Below, piece after piece: positions 47,493 to 55,516 of a DNA stretch of 64,000 nucleotides (the first letter of the stretch is position 1; the number at the start of each line of letters is the position of its first letter). Source of the stretch: Gammaproteobacteria bacterium (GTDB lineage Bacteria > Pseudomonadota > Gammaproteobacteria > JACKNK01); NCBI GenBank assembly GCA_024234895.1, contig JACKNJ010000003.1, positions 1 through 64,000 on the forward strand. Direction: 5' to 3'. Below the pieces are notes generated by a model that was not told where the DNA came from, did not search any database, and was given only the letters and a program-made list of their open reading frames with translations. Position numbers and translations under genes: made by a program.

Positions 47493-47878
47493 ACTTGCTG
47501 CTCGATATCCACGTCTGGTTGCGGACCTTGACCGTGCCGGAACGCATCGGTGCGGAGGCCTTTGCAGCGCTCTCCGACCCGGCGAATACGCTGTATCTGT
47601 CGGCGGCGAGCAGTTGGGAGATCGCGATCAAATATCGCTTGGGCAAGCTGCCGCTGCCTGAGCCGCCGGACAGCTTCGTTCCGGCGCGGCTGATTCGTGA
47701 CGGGATTCTTCCCCTCGCGGTCGAGCACCGCCACGCGCTCGCCGTGGCGACACTGCCAGACCATCACGCCGATCCGTTCGATCGGTTGTTGGTATGTCAG
47801 GCGGGCATGGATGGCATGCACCTGGTCAGTCATGACAAAACGCTGTCTGCCTATCAGGCCCACATCATCTGGGCATGA
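47489..47878 (+). CDS. PIN-domain toxin (VapC-like ribonuclease)
   Basis: The product has 129 residues. PIN-domain acidic residues appear in LLLDIHVWL (Asp), SSWEIAIKY (Glu) and HHADPFDRLLVCQA (Asp), as in VapC-like toxins that cut tRNA or rRNA. The usual DTH motif is DIH here, a conservative change. It is coupled to the upstream antitoxin and lies between two copies of the groEL end. Confidence 0.93.
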   Translation: MNLLLDIHVWLRTLTVPERIGAEAFAALSDPANTLYLSAASSWEIAIKYRLGKLPLPEPPDSFVPARLIRDGILPLAVEHRHALAVATLPDHHADPFDRLLVCQAGMDGMHLVSHDKTLSAYQAHIIWA

Positions 47879-47905
47879 AACTTCGGTTGTACGAGGCCGG
47901 ATCGG

Positions 47906-47972
47906 ATGGGCGGAATGATGTAAGCCGTTCCAACGCACCGCGTTGAACAAGGGCCCCGCCGGGCGACCGGCG
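47906..47972 (+). repeat. Direct repeat copy 2: decayed groEL 3' end
   Basis: This copies the last groEL codons, stop and start of the terminator but the second stem arm is lost (GGCGTGTGCCC instead of GGCGGGGCC), so it no longer forms the terminator. It starts 28 bases after the toxin stop. The rest of the gap to 48122 holds no visible gene. Confidence 0.9.
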
Positions 47973-48122
47973 TGTGCCCAAACGTGCGCAGGGGTGGCAG
48001 AGGGGGGCGAAGTATGGGGGGATGCGCGTGTCCCGCCCCGAAATCGGGGGAATGACGTATAAAGCGCGTCGGATTCCGTCCACGCTTGGTCTTCCCTCAT
48101 CCTCATCACGCAGGTTCGCTGC

Positions 48123-49415
48123 ATGTCCGCCTTGTCGTCGCGTTCAGGAAAGAGATCGCTGTGCTGGATGCTCTGGTTTGTCGCCGGCTTGTGCCTTGGA
48201 CCCGCTCAGGCCGATCCGCCGAACGTTGCGCGACCAGCCGTCGCAACGGAAACCGTCAAGACCGCCGCGTTCACCGCCGACACGCCGGAGCCAACGCGCT
48301 TCGTGGTCCGGGGTACCCGGATCATCGACCTTGAGCGGGACGCGCCGCTGTTCTTCAAGGGTGTGGGCTATTCGCCTTATCTCCCCGGCGAAACGCCGGT
48401 CTACGGCGCGGGGCCGGGCGACGACGCGCGTTACGCCGAGCACCTGCACCTGCTCACCGGCCTGGGTGCCAATTACCTGCATGTGTTTTCGCGCAACAAC
48501 CCCGCCGGTTTTTTTGCGGAACTCGACCGGACCGACCTGCTCTACGGTCAGGACATCTGGCTGCACTCGGACACCGACGATTTCCTCGACCCGGAATATC
48601 AGCGATCGCAGCTTGCGCTGATCCGTTCGGTGATCGATGAGGCCTACCGCAGCGGGCGTCCGGATCGCCTGGTGCTGTTCTCCATCGGCGACGAATTGCA
48701 GCCCTGGGCCATCATCCAGACCGACCGGGCGCACCCCGGCGTGAGCGAATTCGTCGGCAGGCACATCGTCGTCAGCGGACGCACGCCGACGGAAGTCGCC
48801 ATCGCGAAATTGATGGATGCGGCCATCGACTACGAACTGACCCGCTACGGTCGCCGTCATCTCTATTGCCACACCAGCTTCACGCACGTCGGGCCGCTCG
48901 CCGACCGCCCCGATCTGCATGTGCCCGCCAGCTCGGCGATCAGCCCCGATATCGGCGATCTGATCTGCCTCAACATCTACACCTATTCGTTCGGTGTGGT
49001 CACATCGCCGCCGGGCTCGGTCACCGGCAGCCGTTATCAGGGCTATCTGGAGGAATTGGCAGCGGGCGCGGACAGGCCGATCCTCATCGGGCAGGCGGGG
49101 TTGCCCGTCACACCGGACGGTACCCCGCCCTGGCTGAGCGCCTTCGGCAACCACGATCTGGCGCGGGCGCCGGACGTGTTCCGCGCGATCTGGCAAGACC
49201 TGCGCACCGCGCGCGGTCACGAGAAGTTCTGTGGTCTGGCCTTTTTCGAGTTCCACGATGAGTGGTGGAAGAGCGGTCAGGGCCCCACCGACGCTGATCG
49301 CCACGACGGCGAGGACTCCGAAGAGTGGTACGGGCTTTATTCCAGCGACGGTGGACGGTTGCACCCCAAAGGGCGGCTCCCGGAAACCGTCAGGGAGCTA
49401 TTCACCACCGATTAG
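48123..49415 (+). CDS. Secreted glycoside-hydrolase-like TIM-barrel protein
   Basis: The product has 430 residues; a signal peptide ends near AQA (about residue 30). The fold pattern suggests a clan-A glycosidase barrel: FFKGVGYSPYLPGE at the first strand, GANYLHVFSRNN, VLFSIGDEL where GNE is usual, DLICLNIYTYS, and FFEFHDEWWKSG near the end. The expected nucleophile strand reads PILIGQAGLPV, with Gln where a Glu is usual. It may therefore be inactive or use another residue. The substrate is unknown. It stands before a convergent PEP-CTERM cluster. Confidence 0.7.
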   Translation: MSALSSRSGKRSLCWMLWFVAGLCLGPAQADPPNVARPAVATETVKTAAFTADTPEPTRFVVRGTRIIDLERDAPLFFKGVGYSPYLPGETPVYGAGPGDDARYAEHLHLLTGLGANYLHVFSRNNPAGFFAELDRTDLLYGQDIWLHSDTDDFLDPEYQRSQLALIRSVIDEAYRSGRPDRLVLFSIGDELQPWAIIQTDRAHPGVSEFVGRHIVVSGRTPTEVAIAKLMDAAIDYELTRYGRRHLYCHTSFTHVGPLADRPDLHVPASSAISPDIGDLICLNIYTYSFGVVTSPPGSVTGSRYQGYLEELAAGADRPILIGQAGLPVTPDGTPPWLSAFGNHDLARAPDVFRAIWQDLRTARGHEKFCGLAFFEFHDEWWKSGQGPTDADRHDGEDSEEWYGLYSSDGGRLHPKGRLPETVRELFTTD

Positions 49416-49506
49416 TCGTGCCGGCCGAAACCGATCGATCGGCCCCCGGCGATGATGGCGGCGCGGGCCGTGAAGCCGGCAAGGCCGAACGTGAGGCCGA
49501 TCAAAT

Positions 49507-50208
49507 TCATGGCGTAAATCGTCGGGCGTGAGAGGACCAGGTCCATGCGCGGGCGCGGTGTCGGTGGCGGGTCATGCCGAGCAGACCCAGGCCGACCATT
49601 GCCAGCGGCGCGGGAACGGGCACGCTGGCGGTATCGAGCCGGTCGTAGACGGAGATGTTGTCCGTCTCCAGCCAGCGCCGTCCGTCACCGGATGACGGGC
49701 TGATGGTGCGCAGCGAGAAGGAAGTGACGGCCGCATCGGTAATGAAGCCGATGAAGTTGTCGCCGCTGGCCGGGCCGAGCAGGTCGATGAACTCCCCGCT
49801 GGCCAGCGTGAGGCGGACATTGCCGATGGCGTGTGCACCGCTGGGTTGGACCGTGAAGTACTCGAGGCTGGCTGCGAACATCGGGCCGGAATCCCAGGTC
49901 ACGGTGCTGACCACGTTGGGATTGGTCTGGGCGTTGTCGCCGCTACCCACGTTGTACACGCCGCCCGCTAAGCCGTCATCGATGATGATGGCGATGTTGC
50001 TGATGTTGAGACCGTCCTCGGAATGGGTGCCGAAAATGCTGGTGGTGCCGCCAGCGGGTGCGATGCCCTCGTAGCCCATTGTGGCCTGCTGGCTGCCAAC
50101 GGCGGACAGGAAGCTGGTTTCGTCGGTGTAGAACGTAACCGCCGCTTGGGCTGGGGCCAGGCAAATGAGCGTTGCACCGGCGGCGATCAGGCGGGCGGGT
50201 AAGGACAT
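49507..50208 (-). CDS. PEP-CTERM-like secreted protein 1
   Basis: The product has 233 residues with a signal peptide ending AQA. The mature part begins AVTFYTDETSFLSAVG, a pattern common in short PEP-CTERM proteins, and is Gly/Ser/Thr/Asn-rich. The C-terminal signal is VPVPAPLAMVGLGLLGMTR followed by HRHR, with an extra Trp/Ser/His/Arg tail of about 15 residues. It would be sorted by an exosortase. It is the last gene of a five-gene minus-strand cluster, 12 bases after the next. Confidence 0.85.
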   Translation of the reverse strand: MSLPARLIAAGATLICLAPAQAAVTFYTDETSFLSAVGSQQATMGYEGIAPAGGTTSIFGTHSEDGLNISNIAIIIDDGLAGGVYNVGSGDNAQTNPNVVSTVTWDSGPMFAASLEYFTVQPSGAHAIGNVRLTLASGEFIDLLGPASGDNFIGFITDAAVTSFSLRTISPSSGDGRRWLETDNISVYDRLDTASVPVPAPLAMVGLGLLGMTRHRHRARAWTWSSHARRFTP

Positions 50209-50220
50209 GGCGAGTGCCTT

Positions 50221-50874
50221 TCAGGTTCGTTCGGCGCGGAGTGGGTTGAGTTCGCGACGCCGGAACAGCGGCAGGCCGCCGGCGAGAAGCAGCAGGGCAC
50301 TGGCGGGAACGGGTACCGAGGCCACGGCGTTCACGGCGATGTTGTCGAGGTGCGGGTAGCGGTCGCTGCCGACGCCGTCGATGTGCGTGAAGCTGATGAG
50401 CGTGCTGGTGGAACTGGCGGTGAACAGCAGGCTGTGGGTCACGTAATCCGGAGACGTGCCGGTGAACAGGAAATCGTCGACGCCGATGCCCACGCTCAGG
50501 GTCGCGGTGCCCGGCGAGGAATAGGCGCTGAGGTCGAAAGTGAGTTCGTACAACTGGCCGATCGTGGTGTTGATGGCCTGGCTGATGGAATCGCCGTAGT
50601 CCTCGATTTGCAGGGAGTTCACGCCGCCGCCGACACCCTGGCCGTAGGTGCTGTTGAAGAACACCGCGCCACGGTTGGGGCCGCTCACGTCGGTGACCGT
50701 CCAGCCGGTCAGGTTGGGCGTCTGCACGTACTGGAACCCGCTGCCGGCATTGGGGCCGGTGACGGTGTCGGCCTCGAAATCACCGTTGATGATGACATTG
50801 GCGTGGGCGTTGAGACTCAGCAGCAGGCCGGACAGCAACGCGCTGAGTCCGGCGGTGCGCGCACGTTTTGTCAT
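50221..50874 (-). CDS. PEP-CTERM-like secreted protein 2 (DUF642/choice-of-anchor-like)
   Basis: The product has 217 residues from the ATG at 50872-50874, chosen because AGGAAA lies six bases upstream; an ATG six codons earlier is in frame. After a signal peptide ending AHA, the mature part starts NVIINGDFEADTV and contains GWTVTD and NSLQIEDYGDSISQAI, as in carbohydrate-binding jelly-roll domains of this class. The C-terminal signal is VPVPASALLLLAGGLPLFRR plus a short tail. Confidence 0.87.
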   Translation of the reverse strand: MTKRARTAGLSALLSGLLLSLNAHANVIINGDFEADTVTGPNAGSGFQYVQTPNLTGWTVTDVSGPNRGAVFFNSTYGQGVGGGVNSLQIEDYGDSISQAINTTIGQLYELTFDLSAYSSPGTATLSVGIGVDDFLFTGTSPDYVTHSLLFTASSTSTLISFTHIDGVGSDRYPHLDNIAVNAVASVPVPASALLLLAGGLPLFRRRELNPLRAERT

Positions 50875-50900
50875 GGTGTGTTTCCTGGTCATTGGCTCAT

Positions 50901-51548
50901 TCAGGCGCGGGCGAGACGGCGATGCCGTCCGAGGCCGATCAGGCCGACGGCGAGCAACGCGAGACTGGCGGGTGCGGGCACCGAGGTCTGGACGCTGACG
51001 AACACGTTGATGCCGCCGTTGGCCTCCTTCAGCGCGGTATGGCTGCCCACGTAATTGTTCTCGCCCCAGAGGATGTTGCCGTTGTTCACGCCATCGAAAT
51101 GGTTGCCGAGCAGGCTGATCCAGGGGTCCTCCGCGAAACCGGAGCGGGAAAGCACGTTGCCCTGCGTGGTCTGTTCGACGCCGTTGACGCGCGCATCGAA
51201 CTGGATGTTGGTGGTCGCCAGGTTGCCGGCGAAGGCGTCGATCACCGCGCGGAGATCCGCGTAACTGGTCTTGCCCCAGACCTCTTCGTTGCCGGTGATG
51301 AACAGGATCTCCATCGTGTCGTAGACGTCGAAGGCGATCTGGAAGTCGCTGTTCTGGGTCAGGGCGTTGGCGGTCTTGGTGCCGTAGCTGTAGGTGGACA
51401 GCAGATTGCCGTTGCCATCGAACATGCCGCCGGCGTCATCGGCGATGCGGGCAATCTGGTTCCAGTTGCCGGCCGCCAGCGGGCCCGCCGACGCGATGCT
51501 CACCCATGACAGGGCGAGGACGAGGGCTGCGCCGAGGGTCTTGAACAT
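50901..51548 (-). CDS. PEP-CTERM-like secreted protein 3
   Basis: The product has 215 residues with a signal peptide ending ASA. The mature domain is not recognised; it contains FQIAFDVYDTMEILFITGNE and is beta-rich. The C-terminal signal is VPAPASLALLAVGLIGLGR followed by HRRLARA, the closest to canonical in the cluster. Its start codon shares one base with the stop of the upstream gene (TGATG), indicating coupled translation. Confidence 0.87.
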   Translation of the reverse strand: MFKTLGAALVLALSWVSIASAGPLAAGNWNQIARIADDAGGMFDGNGNLLSTYSYGTKTANALTQNSDFQIAFDVYDTMEILFITGNEEVWGKTSYADLRAVIDAFAGNLATTNIQFDARVNGVEQTTQGNVLSRSGFAEDPWISLLGNHFDGVNNGNILWGENNYVGSHTALKEANGGINVFVSVQTSVPAPASLALLAVGLIGLGRHRRLARA

Positions 51549-52228
51549 CAGGCGTTGCTCCGCGCGCGCAGCCGCAACCCGGCAAGACCGAGCAGGGTCA
51601 GAGCCAAGGGCGCGGGTAGGGGGACGTTGGTGGTGGCGTTCTCGGCGGTCACCGAGTGCAGCACCAGACCGCTGATCTGCGGGTTGTTGCTGAACTGGAC
51701 CAGCACCGAGCTCTCGCCGGCGTCCTGGGTCCAGGTGGCGGTGAGCATGTCGGCGGTGGTCAGGCTCGACGAGGAATCGACGGCCCAGTTGGTGAAGGTC
51801 TGGCCATCCACGTTCACGTTGGTGTAGTGCACGAAGTTGCCGGCGAAGCCGAGGATCTGCAGGCGGTATTCGTCGCCGGCGGTGAGGCCGGTGAGGTTGA
51901 TCGAGAAGCCGCCGAACTGCGACGAGTTCATGAACGTGTTGACGTCCGCGCCGCCGCCGAGATTGGCGGTGCTGAAGCCGCCGTTGCTGCCGCCGGGGTA
52001 GATCGAGTTGAACACGACCGCGTCGTCGGCGAGGTTCAGGGTCAGATCGCTGGTGACGAAACTGCTTTTGAAGTTGTAGGCCGCGATCAGGCCGGTGTTG
52101 CCGCCGAGGATTTCGGTCGAGGAGCCGATCTCGCTGACGTTGTAGGTGATCGCGGCGGCATGGACGCTGCCCGTGGAGAAACCGAGCAGGCTGATGCCGA
52201 GCAGTGCGCGCGTCAGGGCTTTACGCAT
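51548..52228 (-). CDS. PEP-CTERM-like secreted protein 4
   Basis: The product has 226 residues with a signal peptide ending VHA. The mature part begins AAITYNVSEIGSSTEIL, contains LTAGDEYRLQILGFAG and NVDGQTFTNWAVD, and fits a carbohydrate-binding-like beta sandwich. The C-terminal signal is VPLPAPLALTLLGLAGLR, close to the VPLPA type. It overlaps the next upstream gene by eight bases. Confidence 0.87.
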   Translation of the reverse strand: MRKALTRALLGISLLGFSTGSVHAAAITYNVSEIGSSTEILGGNTGLIAAYNFKSSFVTSDLTLNLADDAVVFNSIYPGGSNGGFSTANLGGGADVNTFMNSSQFGGFSINLTGLTAGDEYRLQILGFAGNFVHYTNVNVDGQTFTNWAVDSSSSLTTADMLTATWTQDAGESSVLVQFSNNPQISGLVLHSVTAENATTNVPLPAPLALTLLGLAGLRLRARSNA

Positions 52229-52862
52229 TTTGATGGGCGTTCCCGACCGTTTTGCGGTGGCGCATCAGGGCGAGACCGCCGAGGAGCAAAGCGAGGGCGG
52301 GCGGTACCGGAACGCTGGCTTCGGCGGCGCTGGCGCGCACCAGCCAGTGGCCCATCGAAGGTTCGGAGAAGGACGAGGCGTAATCCGGGTCGATGCTGTC
52401 GAAACCGACCATGCCGTAGCTGTTGCTCAGGTTGTCCCAGCCGACCCAGGGGGCCCACATCTCGCCGTTCCCGGCGTTGACGTCGCTGGTGAACCCCCAG
52501 ACGTATTCGTACCAGGTGCCCGGGTTGGTGTAAGTGGTGCCGAACAGGTTCACGAAGGTGCCGGCTTCGTTGGCGATGTTGGCGTTGTAGTTGATGTCCC
52601 ACTCGGCGGTGTTGGGGATGAAGTCCGCGAACAGGGAGCCGACTTCCGCCTTGGTCGCATGCCGCCAGCCCTGGGATAGATAGCTGATGGTGTTGCGGTC
52701 GTCGTAGGAGATGCCGGTGGTTTCAGTCAGCTTAAGCCAGTCGACGCCACCAACGGTGTCCTGGATGTAGGTGCCCTGATCGATGTAGGCACTGTGGGCG
52801 TTCCCGGCCAGCAGGAGCAGGGTGGCCACGGTCGCATTGCGAAGGATGCTGGGTTTGATCAT
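52221..52862 (-). CDS. PEP-CTERM-like secreted protein 5
   Basis: The product has 213 residues with a signal peptide ending AHS. The mature part contains VGGVDWLKLTETTGISYDD and TAEWDINYNANIANEAG; the first is typical of VPLPA/PEP-CTERM proteins with a DWL-type repeat. The C-terminal signal is VPVPPALALLLGGLALMRHR. It is the first clear gene of the cluster; a weak small frame and a possible sigma-54 site lie upstream. Confidence 0.87.
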   Translation of the reverse strand: MIKPSILRNATVATLLLLAGNAHSAYIDQGTYIQDTVGGVDWLKLTETTGISYDDRNTISYLSQGWRHATKAEVGSLFADFIPNTAEWDINYNANIANEAGTFVNLFGTTYTNPGTWYEYVWGFTSDVNAGNGEMWAPWVGWDNLSNSYGMVGFDSIDPDYASSFSEPSMGHWLVRASAAEASVPVPPALALLLGGLALMRHRKTVGNAHQNA

Positions 52863-52904
52863 GACGGTCGCTCGCGGGGTTGTGTTGAAAGGAAGTGGAT
52901 GCGG

Positions 52905-53147
52905 TCAGGCGGACGTGGAGACGATGCCTGCGTCGCTGAAATTGAAGTGGTTGCCGCCGAGGTGGTGCGGAAGCCACTGCGGGGAAACGGATTGTTCACT
53001 ACGAAGCCGGTCATTCAGGTGCCGTGGGGTGGCGTCGATGACGGCGGCGTGGGCTGGCGATGACCCGGGCAGCACGGCGCCGGGCGGGATGCTCGCGAGC
53101 AGATTCTGGGCGCGGGTCTCCGCGTTACGGAGAAATGAGTCGTTCAT
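52905..53147 (-). CDS. Possible small protein, uncertain
   Basis: An 80-residue frame starts MNDSFLRNAETRAQN and has no recognisable domain, signal peptide or strong ribosome site. It lies 42 bases upstream of the first PEP-CTERM gene on the same strand. It could be a real small gene, a leader or chance. Confidence 0.22.
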   Translation of the reverse strand: MNDSFLRNAETRAQNLLASIPPGAVLPGSSPAHAAVIDATPRHLNDRLRSEQSVSPQWLPHHLGGNHFNFSDAGIVSTSA

Positions 53148-53265
53148 TGGGTACTTCTGCCGGCTACGGATTCGTTATGCCGACGAGCTATCCCCGGGTG
53201 ACTCCGCGTGGGATTGGGCATCTAGGCCCGGATAAAACGTCAACGCTGATTTTTGTGATTAACAA

Positions 53266-53281
53266 CGCAAGAAACGCGCCT
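53266..53281 (-). promoter_or_regulatory. Possible sigma-54 promoter of the PEP-CTERM cluster
   Basis: The minus strand reads AGGCGC-GTTTC-TTGCG, which keeps the GG, spacing and TTGC of the -24/-12 consensus but differs at three less constrained bases. It lies about 400 bases upstream of the first clear gene. Low confidence. Confidence 0.28.
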
Positions 53282-53468
53282 TAACCGGGGTATTTGCCCC
53301 ATTTGCACCAGGTTGGGGCGCGTTAACACGCATTCGCCGGGTCAGTGCGCGAAAGCAGGACATTACGGAAACGTATTGAAGGGCTGCTTGTCTGCGAATC
53401 TGACATATGTGTCACCCTGACAATTGAGAAAAGTCAGGAATTGGCGGTCGGGCTGCGGATCTTGCGGA
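53282..53468. other. A+T-richer intergenic stretch with a small palindrome
   Basis: This stretch is poorer in G+C than its surroundings. It contains TGACA-TATG-TGTCA (53401-53414), about 125 bases upstream of the possible sigma-54 site and thus at a distance typical of activator sites. No gene is visible. Confidence 0.35.
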
Positions 53469-53469
53469 C

Positions 53470-53497
53470 AAAAAAACACCCGGACGAGGCCGGGTGT
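53470..53497 (-). terminator. Terminator of the cytochrome c4 gene
   Basis: ACACCCGG (53476-53483) pairs with CCGGGTGT (53490-53497); on the minus strand it is followed by a run of seven T. It lies 31 bases past the cytochrome c4 stop. Confidence 0.85.
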
Positions 53498-53527
53498 CGG
53501 AACAGCCTGGCGGTTGAGCCGCCGCGA

Positions 53528-54142
53528 TCAGTGCAGGCCGGAGACGTACGAGGCGACGGCCTTCATCTCGTGGCTGGACAGGGTGCGGGCGATGTCGCGC
53601 ATCATGCCGTTGTAGTCGTTGCTGCGGGTCTCGCTGCGGAAGTCTTCCAGCTGCTTGGCGGTGTAGTCCGCGTGCTGGCCGGCGATGGACGGATAACCGG
53701 CGGCCGGGTTGCCGGCACCAGTCGGTCCATGGCAGCCCATGCAGGCCGGGATGTTCTTGTCGACGTTGCCGCCGCGGTACAGACGCTCACCCAGGCTGAC
53801 CATGTCCGGATCGGCCGCGCCGGTCTTGATGTTCTGGCTGGCGTAGTAGGCGGCGAGGTTGGCGATGTCTTCGTCGGAGAGGCCGGCGGCCTGACCGGAC
53901 ATCAGCGGGTCCTTGCGGGCGCCGTCACGGAATTCGGTCAACTGCTTGGTCACGTAGCCTTCGTACTGGCCGGCGAGCTTCGGGAAGTTCGGCGCGGCGC
54001 TGTTGCCGTCGGCGCCATGGCAGCCGGCGCAGACTGCGGACTTCTCTTTGCCCTTGGCGGCGTCACCGGCGGCGAAGGCCGGGTTGGCGATGCTGATGGC
54101 GAGCAGGGCGCTGGTGGCGGCGGTCAGAATGACTTTGTTCAT
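53528..54142 (-). CDS. Dihaem cytochrome c4
   Basis: The product has 204 residues from the ATG at 54140-54142, with a signal peptide ending AFA. Two homologous haem domains have CAGCHG and CMGCHG. Cytochrome c4 passes electrons to terminal oxidases in the periplasm. The later methionines (DPLMSGQAAGLS and YNGMMRDIARTLS) are the likely axial ligands. It has its own terminator. Confidence 0.95.
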   Translation of the reverse strand: MNKVILTAATSALLAISIANPAFAAGDAAKGKEKSAVCAGCHGADGNSAAPNFPKLAGQYEGYVTKQLTEFRDGARKDPLMSGQAAGLSDEDIANLAAYYASQNIKTGAADPDMVSLGERLYRGGNVDKNIPACMGCHGPTGAGNPAAGYPSIAGQHADYTAKQLEDFRSETRSNDYNGMMRDIARTLSSHEMKAVASYVSGLH

Positions 54143-54284
54143 GACGGCAAGAAACTCCTGGCGAATAGACGTCGCGGAATGGTGCGATCCGGGGAAGAGA
54201 GGCATCAGCAAATTAGCCGGCTCTTATACCAGCGGCCCCATGAAGGGTCAACCGACGCCGGGCGACGGTGCTGCTGGTGGCGAC

Positions 54285-54315
54285 AAAAGAAAAGCCGGTC
54301 AGGAGACCGGCTTTT
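54285..54315 (-). terminator. rpsT terminator
   Basis: AAAAGCCGGTC (54290-54300) pairs perfectly with 54305-54315 across a 4-base loop and is followed on the minus strand by TTTTCTTTT. It lies 45 bases after the rpsT stop. Confidence 0.88.
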
Positions 54316-54359
54316 CCGAACGAGCAACGTGCGCTCCCCATCTTGGGATGGGAGGGCGA

Positions 54360-54623
54360 TCAGGCCATCGCGTGAACGTGACGGTTCAGGCGGGACTTCT
54401 GACGCGCGGCGGCGTTCTTGTGGATCAGGCCCTTCTTGGCGGCGCGATCCAGCAGGCTGGCGGCGTTGCCGAAGGCGGCGGTGGCGGTGTCCTTGTCGCC
54501 GGCGGCGGCGGCCTTGAGGACCTTCTTCATGGCGGTGCGCATCATGGAACGACGCGACGCGTTGTGCTGACGGTGCTTTTCGTTCTGACGGGCGCGCTTG
54601 CGGGCTTGGGCGGAGTTGGCCAA
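54360..54623 (-). CDS. rpsT: 30S ribosomal protein S20
   Basis: The product has 87 residues, highly basic and helical. MANSAQARKRARQNEKHRQH and the C-terminal KKGLIHKNAAARQKSRLNRH are diagnostic. It binds 16S rRNA early in 30S assembly. Confidence 0.98.
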   Translation of the reverse strand: MANSAQARKRARQNEKHRQHNASRRSMMRTAMKKVLKAAAAGDKDTATAAFGNAASLLDRAAKKGLIHKNAAARQKSRLNRHVHAMA

Positions 54624-54756
54624 GGGGTGTCTCCTGAAATATCCGGTTGAATCACGTTGTCGTTCGACCGGTCCAAACAGGGGCCGGGCGGAAAAGACCG
54701 CGCATCTTGCCGATGGACGTGCTGAGTGTCAAACCCTTGCACGGGATTCCCGACAC

Positions 54757-54784
54757 AAAAAAAGGCCCGACCGGGGTCGGGCCT
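54757..54784 (-). terminator. Terminator of the PagL-like gene
   Basis: AGGCCCGAC (54763-54771) pairs with GTCGGGCCT (54776-54784) and is followed on the minus strand by TTTTTT. Confidence 0.85.
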
Positions 54785-54806
54785 GGATTCGGACGCGGCG
54801 TGTCGC

Positions 54807-55364
54807 TCAGTTGAAGTGGTAGCCGAGTCGGATCTGGTGGAAGTTGATGCCCGGATTCGGCTTGTCGATGCCGGCGTTGGAGAAATGCTGGTAGCGGTAG
54901 CCGAGATCCCATTCCAGCTTCTCGCCGAAGCGGAAGCCGGCGCCGATGTGGTCGCCGAACTGGAATTCGGTGGACATGTCCTTGTTGTTGATCTTGGAGT
55001 CGGTCAGCAGGTGGACGCCGATACCGCCTTCGACGTAGGGCTGGAAGCCGTTGCTGGCATTGCTCTGGAAGCGGAACACCGGGGTGAAGCCGATGTCGGA
55101 CAGGCTGTCGTTGAGACCGCCGTTGCCATCCCAGTAGCCGGCGTCGAGTTCCCAGTAGCCGGTCAGGTACCAGCCGCCGTTGTCGAACCAGCGCTGATCC
55201 CAGTCCCATTGCGCGGCGACGCGGAACATCTCGACGTCGTCGTCGCCGTCACCGTCGCCGTACACGAAGGCGAGGCCGTCGACGGCCTGTGCCGGGGCGG
55301 TGGCGAGCAGCAGCAAGGCGCTGGCGGAGAGGAGGGACAGGCGGTTGTTCAGCGAGCGGGTCAT
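54807..55364 (-). CDS. PagL-like lipid A 3-O-deacylase (outer membrane)
   Basis: The product has 185 residues and a signal peptide (about 1-27, ending AQA). The rest is an eight-stranded outer-membrane beta barrel by pattern, ending in HQIRLGYHFN with a C-terminal aromatic. The PagL catalytic His-Ser pair is visible in YRYQHFSNAGIDKPNPG. PagL removes the 3-position acyl chain of lipid A. The ATG at 55362-55364 is the start; longer in-frame readings lack a signal peptide. Confidence 0.87.
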   Translation of the reverse strand: MTRSLNNRLSLLSASALLLLATAPAQAVDGLAFVYGDGDGDDDVEMFRVAAQWDWDQRWFDNGGWYLTGYWELDAGYWDGNGGLNDSLSDIGFTPVFRFQSNASNGFQPYVEGGIGVHLLTDSKINNKDMSTEFQFGDHIGAGFRFGEKLEWDLGYRYQHFSNAGIDKPNPGINFHQIRLGYHFN

Positions 55365-55516
55365 TGGTTGTTCCCCTGGGGTGGATCGATCTGAGGGTCG
55401 CGGCGAGGTTCGCCGGTGGAGACGCGCGTGGCCGCTGTTGGACGCGGTTTCACGAGCGTGCAATGGTGGCTAATGTAGCACGCAGATTCGAGGCGTTCAC
55501 GGAACCGGGAGACGTC

